64,000 bases of DNA, from contig NZ_JAQSDR010000015.1 in the NCBI RefSeq assembly GCF_029946005.1, positions 228,280 to 292,279 on the forward strand. Reading direction: 5' to 3'. This DNA comes from Aquabacterium sp. Lineage in GTDB: Bacteria; Pseudomonadota; Gammaproteobacteria; Burkholderiales; Burkholderiaceae_C. The translations under genes were made by a program, and so were the position numbers. Shown here in pieces: positions 27,015 to 34,650 of this stretch. Under the pieces are notes generated by a model that worked only from the letters and a program-made list of their open reading frames with translations, made no database searches and was not told where the DNA came from. Positions within the stretch are counted from its first letter, which is position 1. The number at the start of each line of letters is the position of its first letter.

Positions 27015-27672
27015 CCAGCCCGGCCTCCGGCGGGGGATCCCACCAGGTGGCGTAACTCACGGTGCCCTGGTTGCCCGCGAACAGTTGCTGGATGCGAGCA
27101 GCCCGCTCGGCCGCCGTGGCGCCAAACTTCTCCAAGTGCTCGGCCTTCCACTGCGTGAATTTCAGGCGCTTGGCCAGCTCGGCCTTTTTCTCGGCTTTTT
27201 TCTTTTTGCGTGCCCGCAACCACCACCAGGCGATGAGGGCCACGATCAGCAGCCCAATCGCCTTGAATAGGGTTCCCCAAGCGCTATCCCGGCTTTGCTG
27301 TTCCCGGGCAACAGCCGCCTCGTATTTGGCGACGTTGGCCGCGGCATCCTGAGCGCCCTGCCTGCGCTGGGCCTCAACCGCATAGGGGTTGCCAGAAATG
27401 CGAACCACCTTCGCCTGGAAAATTTTGTCGGCCGCTTGCTCCACCGCGCGGCGCTCCTCCAAAGGCAGTGCATTCAGCTGGCGAGACAGCTCTCGGTACC
27501 TGGGCAGGATTCTGGCCCTCATTTGCTGCGCCTCAGCCGTGTTGCCGGACTTCCGGATCACGACGTCAACTTTGGCATCTTCCAGTCGGTATTCGGCCCA
27601 GGCCTCCGTCAGAGACTGCTCTGCCCATGCGGGCGAAATCAGCGCGATCCATGCCAGAAATACCCAATGCAT
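26860..27672 (-). CDS. Membrane-anchoring N-terminal part of the VirD4-like protein (5' part of a frameshifted gene)
   Basis: From ATG 27672 the product begins with a signal-like hydrophobic segment (3-17), followed by a charged helical region (about 20-130), a transmembrane helix (about 133-152) and a very basic stretch (RARKKKKAEKKAELAKR). Meaningful sequence seems to end near residue 237 (NRNLAAMEP); the following tail to 26860 is Pro/Arg/Ala-rich and overlaps the ATPase frame. Two membrane segments before a motor domain are the normal VirD4 layout, although the periplasmic part of about 115 residues is longer than usual. Starts at 27747 or 27774 are also in frame. The break may be a sequencing error or a genuine inactivating or programmed shift. 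Confidence 0.6.
   Translation of the reverse strand: MHWVFLAWIALISPAWAEQSLTEAWAEYRLEDAKVDVVIRKSGNTAEAQQMRARILPRYRELSRQLNALPLEERRAVEQAADKIFQAKVVRISGNPYAVEAQRRQGAQDAAANVAKYEAAVAREQQSRDSAWGTLFKAIGLLIVALIAWWWLRARKKKKAEKKAELAKRLKFTQWKAEHLEKFGATAAERAARIQQLFAGNQGTVSYATWWDPPPEAGLGVAYVAFSINRNLAAMEPPAPPDAACRRAAQQRRGWPTALVGVGALWSHLG
26960..26964 (-). other. Putative frameshift site in the VirD4-like gene
   Basis: The minus strand reads GAG followed by five C and GGCACC. With five C the upstream frame continues into a low-complexity tail; with four C it reads MEPRHRQML and enters the ATPase frame without a stop. Confidence 0.55.
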
Positions 27673-27695
27673 CAGGGGCAGGATTCTGGCCCTCA
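27502..27695. repeat. Pair of identical 20-base direct repeats inside the VirD4-like N-terminal frame
   Basis: The same 20 bases (starting GGGCAGGATTC) occur at 27502-27521 and 27676-27695, 174 bases apart. In the minus-strand frame both encode RARILP. The second copy lies immediately upstream of the chosen ATG at 27672. Confidence 0.8.
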
Positions 27696-27905
27696 GTGGT
27701 TGCCCATGAAAAATGGAGAAGGCTAATCCTGCGCGTGCATGGGTCATGATGCTCAGATGCGGTTGGTCAAACATGATTGATTCGACGAGTCTACAGGCGG
27801 GATTTGACAGCGTAGCCGCCGCCGCGAGACTCACTCGCCCATCCATGCCAGCCATGGGATAAGCAATTTGCTGGCCGACCTCAGGCCGAGCACAACCCTC
27901 CTTGG

Positions 27906-28817
27906 TCAGGCCCCCGTCAATCGGGTCAAGGCTTCGCGGTACTTCGCCGCCGTGTGCTCGATCACATCGACGGGCAACGCAGGCGAGGGCACGGTCTTGT
28001 CCCAGGGCTGGCCATTCACCGTGGCCTGCTCCAGCCAATCGCGCAAAAACTGCTTGTCGTAACTGGGCGGGTTGGCGCCAGCCTTGAAAGCCGCCTCGTA
28101 GCCCTCCGAGGGCCAGAAGCGCGAGGAATCGGGCGTGAGCACCTCGTCCATCAGGGTCAGCGTGCCCTGCTCGTCCAGGCCGAACTCGAACTTGGTGTCG
28201 GCGATGATGATGCCCTTGGTCAGCGCGTAGTCGGCGGCGGCCTTGTACAGCTGGATCGAGACGTCGCGCACGCGCTCGGCCAGGTCCACACCAATGATCT
28301 CGACCATCTTGTCGAAGCTGATGTTCTCGTCGTGATCACCCATCTCGGCCTTGGTGGCGGGCGTGAAGATGGGCTCGGGCAGTTTGCTGGCGTTCTTCAG
28401 ACCCGCAGGCAACTTCACGCCGCAGACTTCGCCGTTGTGCTGGTATTCCTTCCAGCCGCTACCCGCCAGGTAGCCGCGCACCACGGCCTCCACGGGCAAA
28501 GGCTTGAGCTTCTTGACCAGCATGGAGCGGCCTTCCACCTGGGCGCGCTCGGTGGCAGACACGGCACTGACCGGCTCGTCGCCCGTCAGGTGGTTGGGCA
28601 CGATGTCTTTCAGCAGCTCGAACCAGAACAGGGCCATTTGCGTGAGCAAAGCGCCCTTGCCGGGAATGGGCTCGCCCATGATGACGTCGAAGGCGCTGAT
28701 GCGGTCGGAGGCCACCATCAGGATGCGGCCTTCGCCCACCGAGTAGTTGTCGCGCACCTTGCCACGGGCAAGCAAAGGCAGGGATTGCAGGGCAGAGGTG
28801 TGCAGGGCGGAGGTCAT
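27906..28817 (-). CDS. purC: Phosphoribosylaminoimidazole-succinocarboxamide synthase
   Basis: A 303-residue SAICAR synthetase of the ATP-grasp-like family. The N-terminal [29 protein letters not shown] is the family signature; [16 protein letters not shown] and the [12 protein letters not shown] segment near residue 200 complete the ATP and substrate sites. It joins CAIR and aspartate in purine synthesis. In many Burkholderiales it follows fba and precedes purE and purK; here purE and purK are absent downstream and the VirD4-like gene follows. Confidence 0.95.
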   Translation of the reverse strand: MTSALHTSALQSLPLLARGKVRDNYSVGEGRILMVASDRISAFDVIMGEPIPGKGALLTQMALFWFELLKDIVPNHLTGDEPVSAVSATERAQVEGRSMLVKKLKPLPVEAVVRGYLAGSGWKEYQHNGEVCGVKLPAGLKNASKLPEPIFTPATKAEMGDHDENISFDKMVEIIGVDLAERVRDVSIQLYKAAADYALTKGIIIADTKFEFGLDEQGTLTLMDEVLTPDSSRFWPSEGYEAAFKAGANPPSYDKQFLRDWLEQATVNGQPWDKTVPSPALPVDVIEHTAAKYREALTRLTGA

Positions 28818-28886
28818 CGGCGGTCGGCTTTCATCGTCATCGTCAAAACGGATCGGGGCGCGCGGCCCCAGCCCAGATTGTGCCGC

Positions 28887-28914
28887 TCAATCCAAGGTCT
28901 TCAATCCAAGGTCA
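28887..28914. repeat. Tandem 14-base duplication over the stop codon of the DUF481 gene
   Basis: Two adjacent near-identical 14-base units (28887-28900 and 28901-28914; 13 of 14 identical) cover the last codons and stop of the DUF481 gene, so the final codons plus TGA are repeated just downstream. Confidence 0.7.
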
Positions 28915-29692
28915 ATTGCACGCCGGTCACCACCAGGGTGTCGGTTTTTTTCAAGCCGGTGCCCGGATCGCTGTTGTAGCGCATGCTGGCGTTGACGGAC
29001 AGCTTCAGCTTGGCGGTCATGGCCACGGCCAGACCGGCCTTCCACTCGGCCCGCAGGCCACTGCTGTCCAGCGCGGGCGACAGCGACAGTTGCTGCTTGA
29101 ACGTGGTGTTGTCGGTCAGGCGGTGGCTGGAGTTTTCACCCAGCAACATTTCCACCCGCCCCAGCGACGTGCGGACCTGGTCGTTCACCAGGGTGGGCCG
29201 GGTGTAGCGGTCTTGCGCGTAGCCCAGACCCATGGTCACGTCAAAAATGGTTTCTGGCGTTTCGATCACGTGGTAACCAGCGCCACCGCCCGCCGTGACG
29301 CGCAAGTCGAGATTGGCGGGCCGGTCCCGCAGGCCGCCCACCTGGCCAAACAGGAAGACCAGCGGGGTCACGTTGTGGTCGTAACGGCTGTCAGCGGCCA
29401 CCTGCTCGGCCGTGGTGCCTTTGGCATCCTTGGCGTACAGCAGGCGACCGTTCACCGTCCACTTGCCATGGGCGCTGAGGCGCGCACCGTCGGCGTTGAC
29501 CGTGGCGCTGGATGACTCGGTGTTGCCCGAAGACACGCTGGCGCCCAAGCCCAACTCCCAACGCCAGTGATCGAGCTTGACGTTGGGTGGCGGAGGGGCA
29601 ACCGGGGCGATGGGCGCGAGCGACTGGGCCATGGCGGCGCCATTGATGATGGCCAAAATTGCCAAGGCGCTGAAACGATGAAACATCGGCAT
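28901..29692 (-). CDS. DUF481-family outer-membrane barrel protein
   Basis: A 263-residue protein with a signal peptide (MPMFHRF, cleavage near AMAQS) and a series of amphipathic beta strands (about 40-260), beginning WRWELGLGASVSSGNTES. This matches the DUF481/YdiY family of predicted outer-membrane barrels. Function is unknown. It lies three bases after the glutathione transferase gene stop, so the two are probably co-transcribed. Confidence 0.8.
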   Translation of the reverse strand: MPMFHRFSALAILAIINGAAMAQSLAPIAPVAPPPPNVKLDHWRWELGLGASVSSGNTESSSATVNADGARLSAHGKWTVNGRLLYAKDAKGTTAEQVAADSRYDHNVTPLVFLFGQVGGLRDRPANLDLRVTAGGGAGYHVIETPETIFDVTMGLGYAQDRYTRPTLVNDQVRTSLGRVEMLLGENSSHRLTDNTTFKQQLSLSPALDSSGLRAEWKAGLAVAMTAKLKLSVNASMRYNSDPGTGLKKTDTLVVTGVQLTLD

Positions 29693-29695
29693 CGC

Positions 29696-30364
29696 TCAGA
29701 GCCCCGGGGCGGCTTTCGTGGCCGCCAACGCGCGCGCCTGGTCGGCTTTGCGGTCTGCGGCCACCTTCTGGGCGGTGGGGCGCTGTTCGATCAACTTGAC
29801 GTAGGTTTTCCAGTCGATGCCCGCAGCCACGACCAGGTCTTCGCCACAAACCAGCTTGGTGGCCAAGCCCGCCAGGGGCAGGTGCACGTAGGCAGCGCAA
29901 TCCACGGCCGAGAAGGTGTCGCCCGCCACGTAGGGGCCAAACACGGCCAGTTGCTTGAAGGCGGCCAGGTTCTTTACCAGGTCGTCCTTGACCCTCGCCA
30001 CGAACTTGTCGGACAAGGTGCCGCCAAAAAAGGCCTGCGGGTAAAGCTGGCGCGCGCACAACTCAACGTGCAACTCCAGGAAGGTGTTGATCTCGCGGTG
30101 CTTGGCGGCCAGCCAGGGATCGGCGGGCACCAGGGCTGGCGTGGGATGACTCGCCTCGATGTAGTCCATGATCACCTGGCTCTCGCACAGGTGGCCGTGC
30201 TCGGTCTGCAGGTAGGGCACCTTGCCCAGGGGCGACATCAGCTTGTCGACCGGTGCATCCTTGGTGCGCACCAGCACCTCCTCGAAGGGCAGCCCTTTCT
30301 CAAGCAGGGCCAGCTTGACCTTGTTGTAGTAGTTGGACAAGGAAAAGCCGTGAAGCTTGAGCAT
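29696..30364 (-). CDS. Glutathione S-transferase
   Basis: A 222-residue protein from ATG 30364, which has a GGAG site 10 bases upstream; a TTG five codons earlier is part of that site and rejected. The thioredoxin-like N-terminal domain (about 1-80) begins MLKLHGFSLSNYYNKVK, with the Ser/Asn-Tyr loop that binds glutathione and the GKVPYLQTE cis-Pro segment. The alpha-helical C-terminal domain follows (about 95-200). The substrate is unknown. It lies between fba and the DUF481 gene, with a terminator on the fba side. Confidence 0.87.
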   Translation of the reverse strand: MLKLHGFSLSNYYNKVKLALLEKGLPFEEVLVRTKDAPVDKLMSPLGKVPYLQTEHGHLCESQVIMDYIEASHPTPALVPADPWLAAKHREINTFLELHVELCARQLYPQAFFGGTLSDKFVARVKDDLVKNLAAFKQLAVFGPYVAGDTFSAVDCAAYVHLPLAGLATKLVCGEDLVVAAGIDWKTYVKLIEQRPTAQKVAADRKADQARALAATKAAPGL

Positions 30365-30380
30365 GGGGTGGTTCTCCAAA

Positions 30381-30419
30381 GAAAAAAGCCGACCCCAAGC
30401 TTAACGCTGGTGTCGGCTT
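30381..30419 (-). terminator. Rho-independent terminator after fba
   Basis: On the minus strand the stem AAGCCGAC/GTCGGCTT (30412-30419 with 30386-30393) is followed by six T residues. It lies about 50 bases past the fba stop and just before the ribosome site of the glutathione transferase gene. Confidence 0.8.
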
Positions 30420-30466
30420 CTTGCGCCAGCCGCGCTGTAAAGCGCCGCGCTGGTGCGGGATATCGA

Positions 30467-31531
30467 TCAGGCCACCACTTGCGCCAGCTTGCCGTTGGCG
30501 TATTGCGCGGCAATGTCCACCAGGGAGACGGCCTTGATCTTGCCGCCCTGCCCTTCGCAACCGAACTCCATGTAGCGTTGCTTGCAGATTTGCTTGGCGG
30601 CTTCGCGGGCGGGCTTGAGCCACTCGCGGGCGTCGAACTTGTCGGGGTTCTCGAACAGGAACTTGCGCACGGCGGCGGTCATGGCCAGGCGAATGTCGGT
30701 GTCGATGTTGATCTTGCGCACGCCGAACTTGATGGCTTCCTGGATTTCCTCAACGGGCACGCCGTAGGTTTCCTTCATCTTGCCGCCGTACTGGTTGATG
30801 ATGGCCAGCAGTTCGGAGGGCACCGACGAGGAGCCGTGCATCACCAGGTGGGTGTTGGGAATGCGCTTGTGGATCTCTTTCACGCGCGAGATGGCCAGGA
30901 TGTCGCCCGTGGGCTTGCGCGAGAACTTGTAGGCGCCATGGCTGGTGCCGATGGCAATCGCCAGGGCGTCGAGCTGTGTTTCGCGCACAAAGATGGCGGC
31001 TTCTTCCGGGTCGGTCAGCATCTGGCTGTGGTCCAGCTTGCAATCGGCACCGATGCCGTCTTCTTCGCCGGCTTCACCGGTTTCGAGGTTACCCAGGCAG
31101 CCCAGCTCGCCTTCCACCGTCACGCCGACCTTGTGGGCCAGTTGCACGACACGGCGGGTCACGTCGACGTTGTAGGCGAAGTCGGCCGGGGTCTTGCCGT
31201 CTTCACGCAGCGAGCCGTCCATCATCACCGAGCCAAAGCCCAGGTCAATGGCGCCCTGGCAGATCGCGGGCGACTGGCCGTGATCCTGGTGCATCACCAA
31301 GGGGATGTGGGGGTAGGTTTCAACTGCCGCCTGGATCAGGTGCTTGATGAAGGATTCACCGGCGTACTTGCGGGCGCCCGCGCTGGCTTGCAGGATGACC
31401 GGCGCGCCAATTTCGTCGGCGGCTGACATCACGGCCTGCACTTGTTCCAGGTTGTTGACGTTGAAAGCCGGAATGCCATAGCCATTTTCGGCGGCATGGT
31501 CCAGCAGTTGGCGCATGGAAACGAGTGGCAT
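30467..31531 (-). CDS. fba: Fructose-bisphosphate aldolase, class II
   Basis: A 354-residue zinc-dependent aldolase beginning [27 protein letters not shown]. The metal-binding MHQDHG segment near residue 80, GSVMMDGS and the later MHGSSSVP (about 230) and NIDTDIRLA (about 275) are class II signatures of the CbbA-like branch. It interconverts fructose 1,6-bisphosphate with dihydroxyacetone phosphate and glyceraldehyde 3-phosphate. In related genomes pyk usually lies just upstream; here pyk is about 21 kb away, beyond the giant-protein operon. Confidence 0.95.
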   Translation of the reverse strand: MPLVSMRQLLDHAAENGYGIPAFNVNNLEQVQAVMSAADEIGAPVILQASAGARKYAGESFIKHLIQAAVETYPHIPLVMHQDHGQSPAICQGAIDLGFGSVMMDGSLREDGKTPADFAYNVDVTRRVVQLAHKVGVTVEGELGCLGNLETGEAGEEDGIGADCKLDHSQMLTDPEEAAIFVRETQLDALAIAIGTSHGAYKFSRKPTGDILAISRVKEIHKRIPNTHLVMHGSSSVPSELLAIINQYGGKMKETYGVPVEEIQEAIKFGVRKINIDTDIRLAMTAAVRKFLFENPDKFDAREWLKPAREAAKQICKQRYMEFGCEGQGGKIKAVSLVDIAAQYANGKLAQVVA

Positions 31532-31829
31532 GTGAACCCCCAGAAAAGTCGGATGAATGATGGAAATGCAAAGCGCGGCAAGACCTGAGCCCGCCGCACG
31601 ACTGAGGTGATTCTACTGATGTGGCCGGACAAACGCGCCCCCCAGGTGAAGGTGACGGACACAAAGCCTGCACGCAAGGTGTTTGACGCGGGGCAAAAGC
31701 GGGCTCAAAATGCGTTGGGGTTTTTCACTCAGTGCAACAATTGTCACGAATACTTGTCAGAATGGATCTGAATGCACAGCTTTCTCGCTGTGTTTCACAT
31801 ATTCATTGTTCGTGGTGAGCTGTAACGCT
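31532..31829. other. Divergent intergenic region between fba and the hybrid kinase
   Basis: About 298 bases, with an AT-richer part around 31720-31830. It must hold the fba and kinase promoters. I see no pair of hexamers close to the sigma70 consensus with correct spacing and no gene or RNA fold worth naming. Confidence 0.4.
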
Positions 31830-33695
31830 ATGAACCGCATGTCCATGCCCAAATCTTTCCTGGAACTGGATCCGGAACTCCGCTCGAAAATCAAAGCGGA
31901 ACAGTTCCGAATGATGATGGCGATGGCGACGCCAGCCACGGTGGCGGCGACGCTGTTTGCCGTGCTGACCACGCTGTTTTTCCACCATCAGGTGGCCAAT
32001 TCACTGGTTCATTGGTGGCTGGGCCTGAAAATAGGCATCGCGATTCCACGCATCATTCAGCAGGAGTGGCACAAATACCGTGGCGCACCGGCTTCTCAAA
32101 ACTGGCAGCGGGCCACGCTGGGCTTGATGCTCATTGATGGCTTCATCTGGGGTTTGGCCGGCATCTGGCTCACCCCGGCCAACGATTTGCTGACCTCCAC
32201 CCTGATTGGCGTGGGTTTGGCGGGCGTGGCCACTTTGGCCACTTTCACGCTTCATTCCAATTGGGTCAATAACGCCGCTTATTGCGTGCCAATGGTGCTG
32301 CCTGCGGCCTTGGTCTTTCTAAATCGACAGGATCCCCTGAGTTTGTACACGGGTGCGGGCCTGCTGGTGTTTCTGACTTGTTTGCTGTCGGTGGCTTGGC
32401 GCGGCCAGAAACACATCGTCGAATTGATCCGCCTGCGTTTTGTGACCGACCGAATTGCCCACGACCGCGAAACCGCCCTGCAATTGGCCGAACGCCAAAA
32501 TGCCATGAAAAGCCAATTTGTGGCCACCATGAGCCACGAATTGCGCACCCCGCTGCACGGCATCCTGGGCCTGACGCGGATGATCCAGTCGGCCGACCTG
32601 GACCTGGAAAACCGCAAACGCCTGGGGCTGGTGGAACGCTCGGGCGAACACCTGCTGTCCATCATCAATGACATCCTGGATTTTTCGCGCATTGAGGCCG
32701 GGCACCTGTCGGTGGAAAACCAGGCTTTTGACCTGAGCGATGTGCTGGACGATTTGGTGGCCCTGACCTCGGTGACGGCCTCGGGCAAGGGCCTGACGCT
32801 GCTGACGCAAGTTCAGTTGCCGCGCCCTTGTTACGTGGTCGGCGATGCCGCGCGCGTGCGCCAGATTTTACTGAACCTGATTGGCAACGCGGTGAAGTTC
32901 ACCGAGCGCGGCCAGATTCGCTTGAGCGCCCACCGGGTGGTGAGCCAGGACGGCCAGCACGCGCCCGTGGTGATGCGCGTGTCGGACTCGGGCATCGGCA
33001 TCGCACCTGCGGACCTGGCCAGCATCTTCGACCCGTTTCACCAGGTGGACAACTCGCTGGGCCGACGTTTTGGCGGCACTGGCTTGGGTTTGACCATCTC
33101 GCGCGAGATCTGCCGGGCGATGCAAGGTGAGATCACTTGCTCCAGCGTGCAGGGCCAGGGATCCAGTTTCGAGGTCACCTTGCCCTTGCCCGCTCACACC
33201 GCGGCACAGGCCCCGGCGCCCCGGCGTTACGACAGCACGGCGCCTGCGCCGCTGGACGCCAGCCGAACACCCGTGGCCTTGCACGGGCACGTGCTGCTGG
33301 CCGAAGACAACGAGGTCAACGCCATGGTGGTGGAGGCCCTGCTGCTCCGCCACGGCCTGACGGTGGAACACGTGCCGGACGGCCTGGAAGTGGTGCACCG
33401 CATGTGCGGCAACCACCCGCGTCCTGACCTGGTCTTGATGGATTGCCAGATGCCGGCCATGGACGGCTTCGAGGCCACGCGCCAGATCCGGGCCGACGAG
33501 CAGTCACGCGGCTTGGCGCGCACCCCCGTGGTGGCCCTGACCGCCAGCGCCCTGGCTGAGGACAGCGAACGCTGTTTGGGCGCGGGCATGGACGCGCACC
33601 TGCCCAAGCCTTTCCGCGAAGACCAGTTGCTGTCCGTGCTGCTGGCTCACCTGCCGCTGGCCACGCCGTCCCTGTCCTTGAACGCGGCGGCCTGA
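31830..33695 (+). CDS. Membrane hybrid histidine kinase (HisKA-HATPase-REC)
   Basis: About 621 residues from ATG 31830 (MNRMSMPKS); the frame is open 49 codons further upstream but that stretch has a different, AT-rich composition. Five or six hydrophobic helices (about 33-195) form the sensor. The HisKA box has His236 (MSHELRTPL), the HATPase has NLIGNAVKFT, DSGIGI and GGTGLGL, and a C-terminal receiver (about 485-605) has the acidic AEDN, the phospho-Asp in LVLMDCQMP and the conserved Lys in LPKPF. There is no adjacent response regulator gene. It is convergent with, and overlaps by 49 bases, the FeeM-like gene, and may belong to the nearby giant-protein cluster. Confidence 0.88.
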   Translation: MNRMSMPKSFLELDPELRSKIKAEQFRMMMAMATPATVAATLFAVLTTLFFHHQVANSLVHWWLGLKIGIAIPRIIQQEWHKYRGAPASQNWQRATLGLMLIDGFIWGLAGIWLTPANDLLTSTLIGVGLAGVATLATFTLHSNWVNNAAYCVPMVLPAALVFLNRQDPLSLYTGAGLLVFLTCLLSVAWRGQKHIVELIRLRFVTDRIAHDRETALQLAERQNAMKSQFVATMSHELRTPLHGILGLTRMIQSADLDLENRKRLGLVERSGEHLLSIINDILDFSRIEAGHLSVENQAFDLSDVLDDLVALTSVTASGKGLTLLTQVQLPRPCYVVGDAARVRQILLNLIGNAVKFTERGQIRLSAHRVVSQDGQHAPVVMRVSDSGIGIAPADLASIFDPFHQVDNSLGRRFGGTGLGLTISREICRAMQGEITCSSVQGQGSSFEVTLPLPAHTAAQAPAPRRYDSTAPAPLDASRTPVALHGHVLLAEDNEVNAMVVEALLLRHGLTVEHVPDGLEVVHRMCGNHPRPDLVLMDCQMPAMDGFEATRQIRADEQSRGLARTPVVALTASALAEDSERCLGAGMDAHLPKPFREDQLLSVLLAHLPLATPSLSLNAAA

Positions 33696-34420
33696 TCGGC
33701 CCGGCGCGGCCGGGCCCAACCGGAACTCACGGCCGAAAACACCTGAATATCAGGGTGATGGGTTTGAAACATGAAACCATACAGCGGGTGCTGCTTGGCG
33801 TGCCAGTTTCTTTCCGCCCCATAGACGTCGAACTTCAACACCTTGTGTTCGATGCCACCGGCATGCTTCAAGGGGATTTTCCGGCCATCCCCAAAGATAT
33901 CCACATAACCCAATGCCTCATAAATTCGGTCAAGCGGTCGGCGGGCCCCGATCAGAATGAATGGCAACTGCATGGCGCAACAATACAGATAACAGGCCTT
34001 GATCAAGGCCTGGCGGGTGGTGAACTGGTTATAACCCGGCCTGACCGAAAACCTGGTGATTTCTGTCAAGGCCTGTTTTTTCAAATCAGGGGGAATATCC
34101 ACGCTGCCCTCCAGCAGCAGGGGCTGGTGCGTGTTGCTCTGCAGGCGAGCGGTGCCAATGGCCTCGCCCGTGATTTTATCTTCCGCCAGGAAAATCACCG
34201 TGCCAGGTGATTTGTCCAGGGCATCTGGAACCAGCATGTTGTCGGCCATGTGGGGTAAATGGTGCCCATAGGCCGCCGACCTTAATTCACACACTTTTTG
34301 CAGTTGCTCCTCAGTTCTGACGAGCTTCATCACAAATGGCAGGCTGTTGTTGGCCCCGCCTTGCTCGTCTAACTCATCATCCTTCGGAATCCGTGACGGT
34401 GACGCGATGGAATACTGCAT
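33647..34420 (-). CDS. FeeM-like N-acyl amino acid synthase / GNAT acyltransferase
   Basis: A 257-residue protein from ATG 34420, which has an AGAGG site seven bases upstream. The core (about 30-190) is a GNAT-type fold with an N-terminal LRTxEQL-like helix, LAEDKITGEAIGTARLQSN, ITRFSVRPGY and LPFILIGARRPLDRIYEALGY. This resembles the FeeM/PEP-CTERM-associated acyltransferase family, which transfer long-chain acyl groups to amino acids or related amines. It is transcribed divergently from the giant-protein operon with about 230 bases between starts. Its C-terminal end overlaps the convergent kinase gene by 49 bases. A link to surface-protein acylation is conjecture. Confidence 0.75.
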   Translation of the reverse strand: MQYSIASPSRIPKDDELDEQGGANNSLPFVMKLVRTEEQLQKVCELRSAAYGHHLPHMADNMLVPDALDKSPGTVIFLAEDKITGEAIGTARLQSNTHQPLLLEGSVDIPPDLKKQALTEITRFSVRPGYNQFTTRQALIKACYLYCCAMQLPFILIGARRPLDRIYEALGYVDIFGDGRKIPLKHAGGIEHKVLKFDVYGAERNWHAKQHPLYGFMFQTHHPDIQVFSAVSSGWARPRRADQAAAFKDRDGVASGR

Positions 34421-34581
34421 GTGTGCCTCTTGCGATTTAATACATCTGGAAGGGCTCCAAGGATTTGGCACAAACCCTGAACCGTTTGAAAAATTTTGTC
34501 ACACCTTGTCTCAATTTGAAATACCAAACCACTTGATTGAGGGGATTCAAACGGGGGGTCAAGCCACACTGCCCCTGTCTT

Positions 34582-34614
34582 ATTCAACGATCGCGCGCGC
34601 ACCGAACGTTGAAT
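34582..34614. promoter_or_regulatory. Inverted repeat upstream of the giant-protein operon
   Basis: Perfect 8-base arms, ATTCAACG (34582-34589) and CGTTGAAT (34607-34614), separated by 17 bases, lie about 37 bases before the first gene of the operon. Arm centres are 25 bases apart. It may be an operator or a leader hairpin; no T-tract follows. Confidence 0.35.
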
Positions 34615-34637
34615 GATTCGGCCTTGTTGTCACCCAC

Positions 34638-34650
34638 AAGGAAGCCGACG
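34638..34650 (+). promoter_or_regulatory. Ribosome binding site deciding the GTG start of the GAF-HlyD gene
   Basis: AAGGA at 34638-34642 lies eight bases before GTG 34651. Upstream in-frame starts lack any such site. Confidence 0.65.

Noticed and set aside
24589..28038. Integrative conjugative element
   Set aside because: Only a coupling-protein-like ATPase is present; there is no relaxase, integrase, VirB gene, tRNA or attachment repeat in the region.
29567..31426. Open frame of 619 codons on the plus strand over the glutathione transferase and fba genes
   Set aside because: Antisense shadow; no domain, and fba and the transferase are certain.
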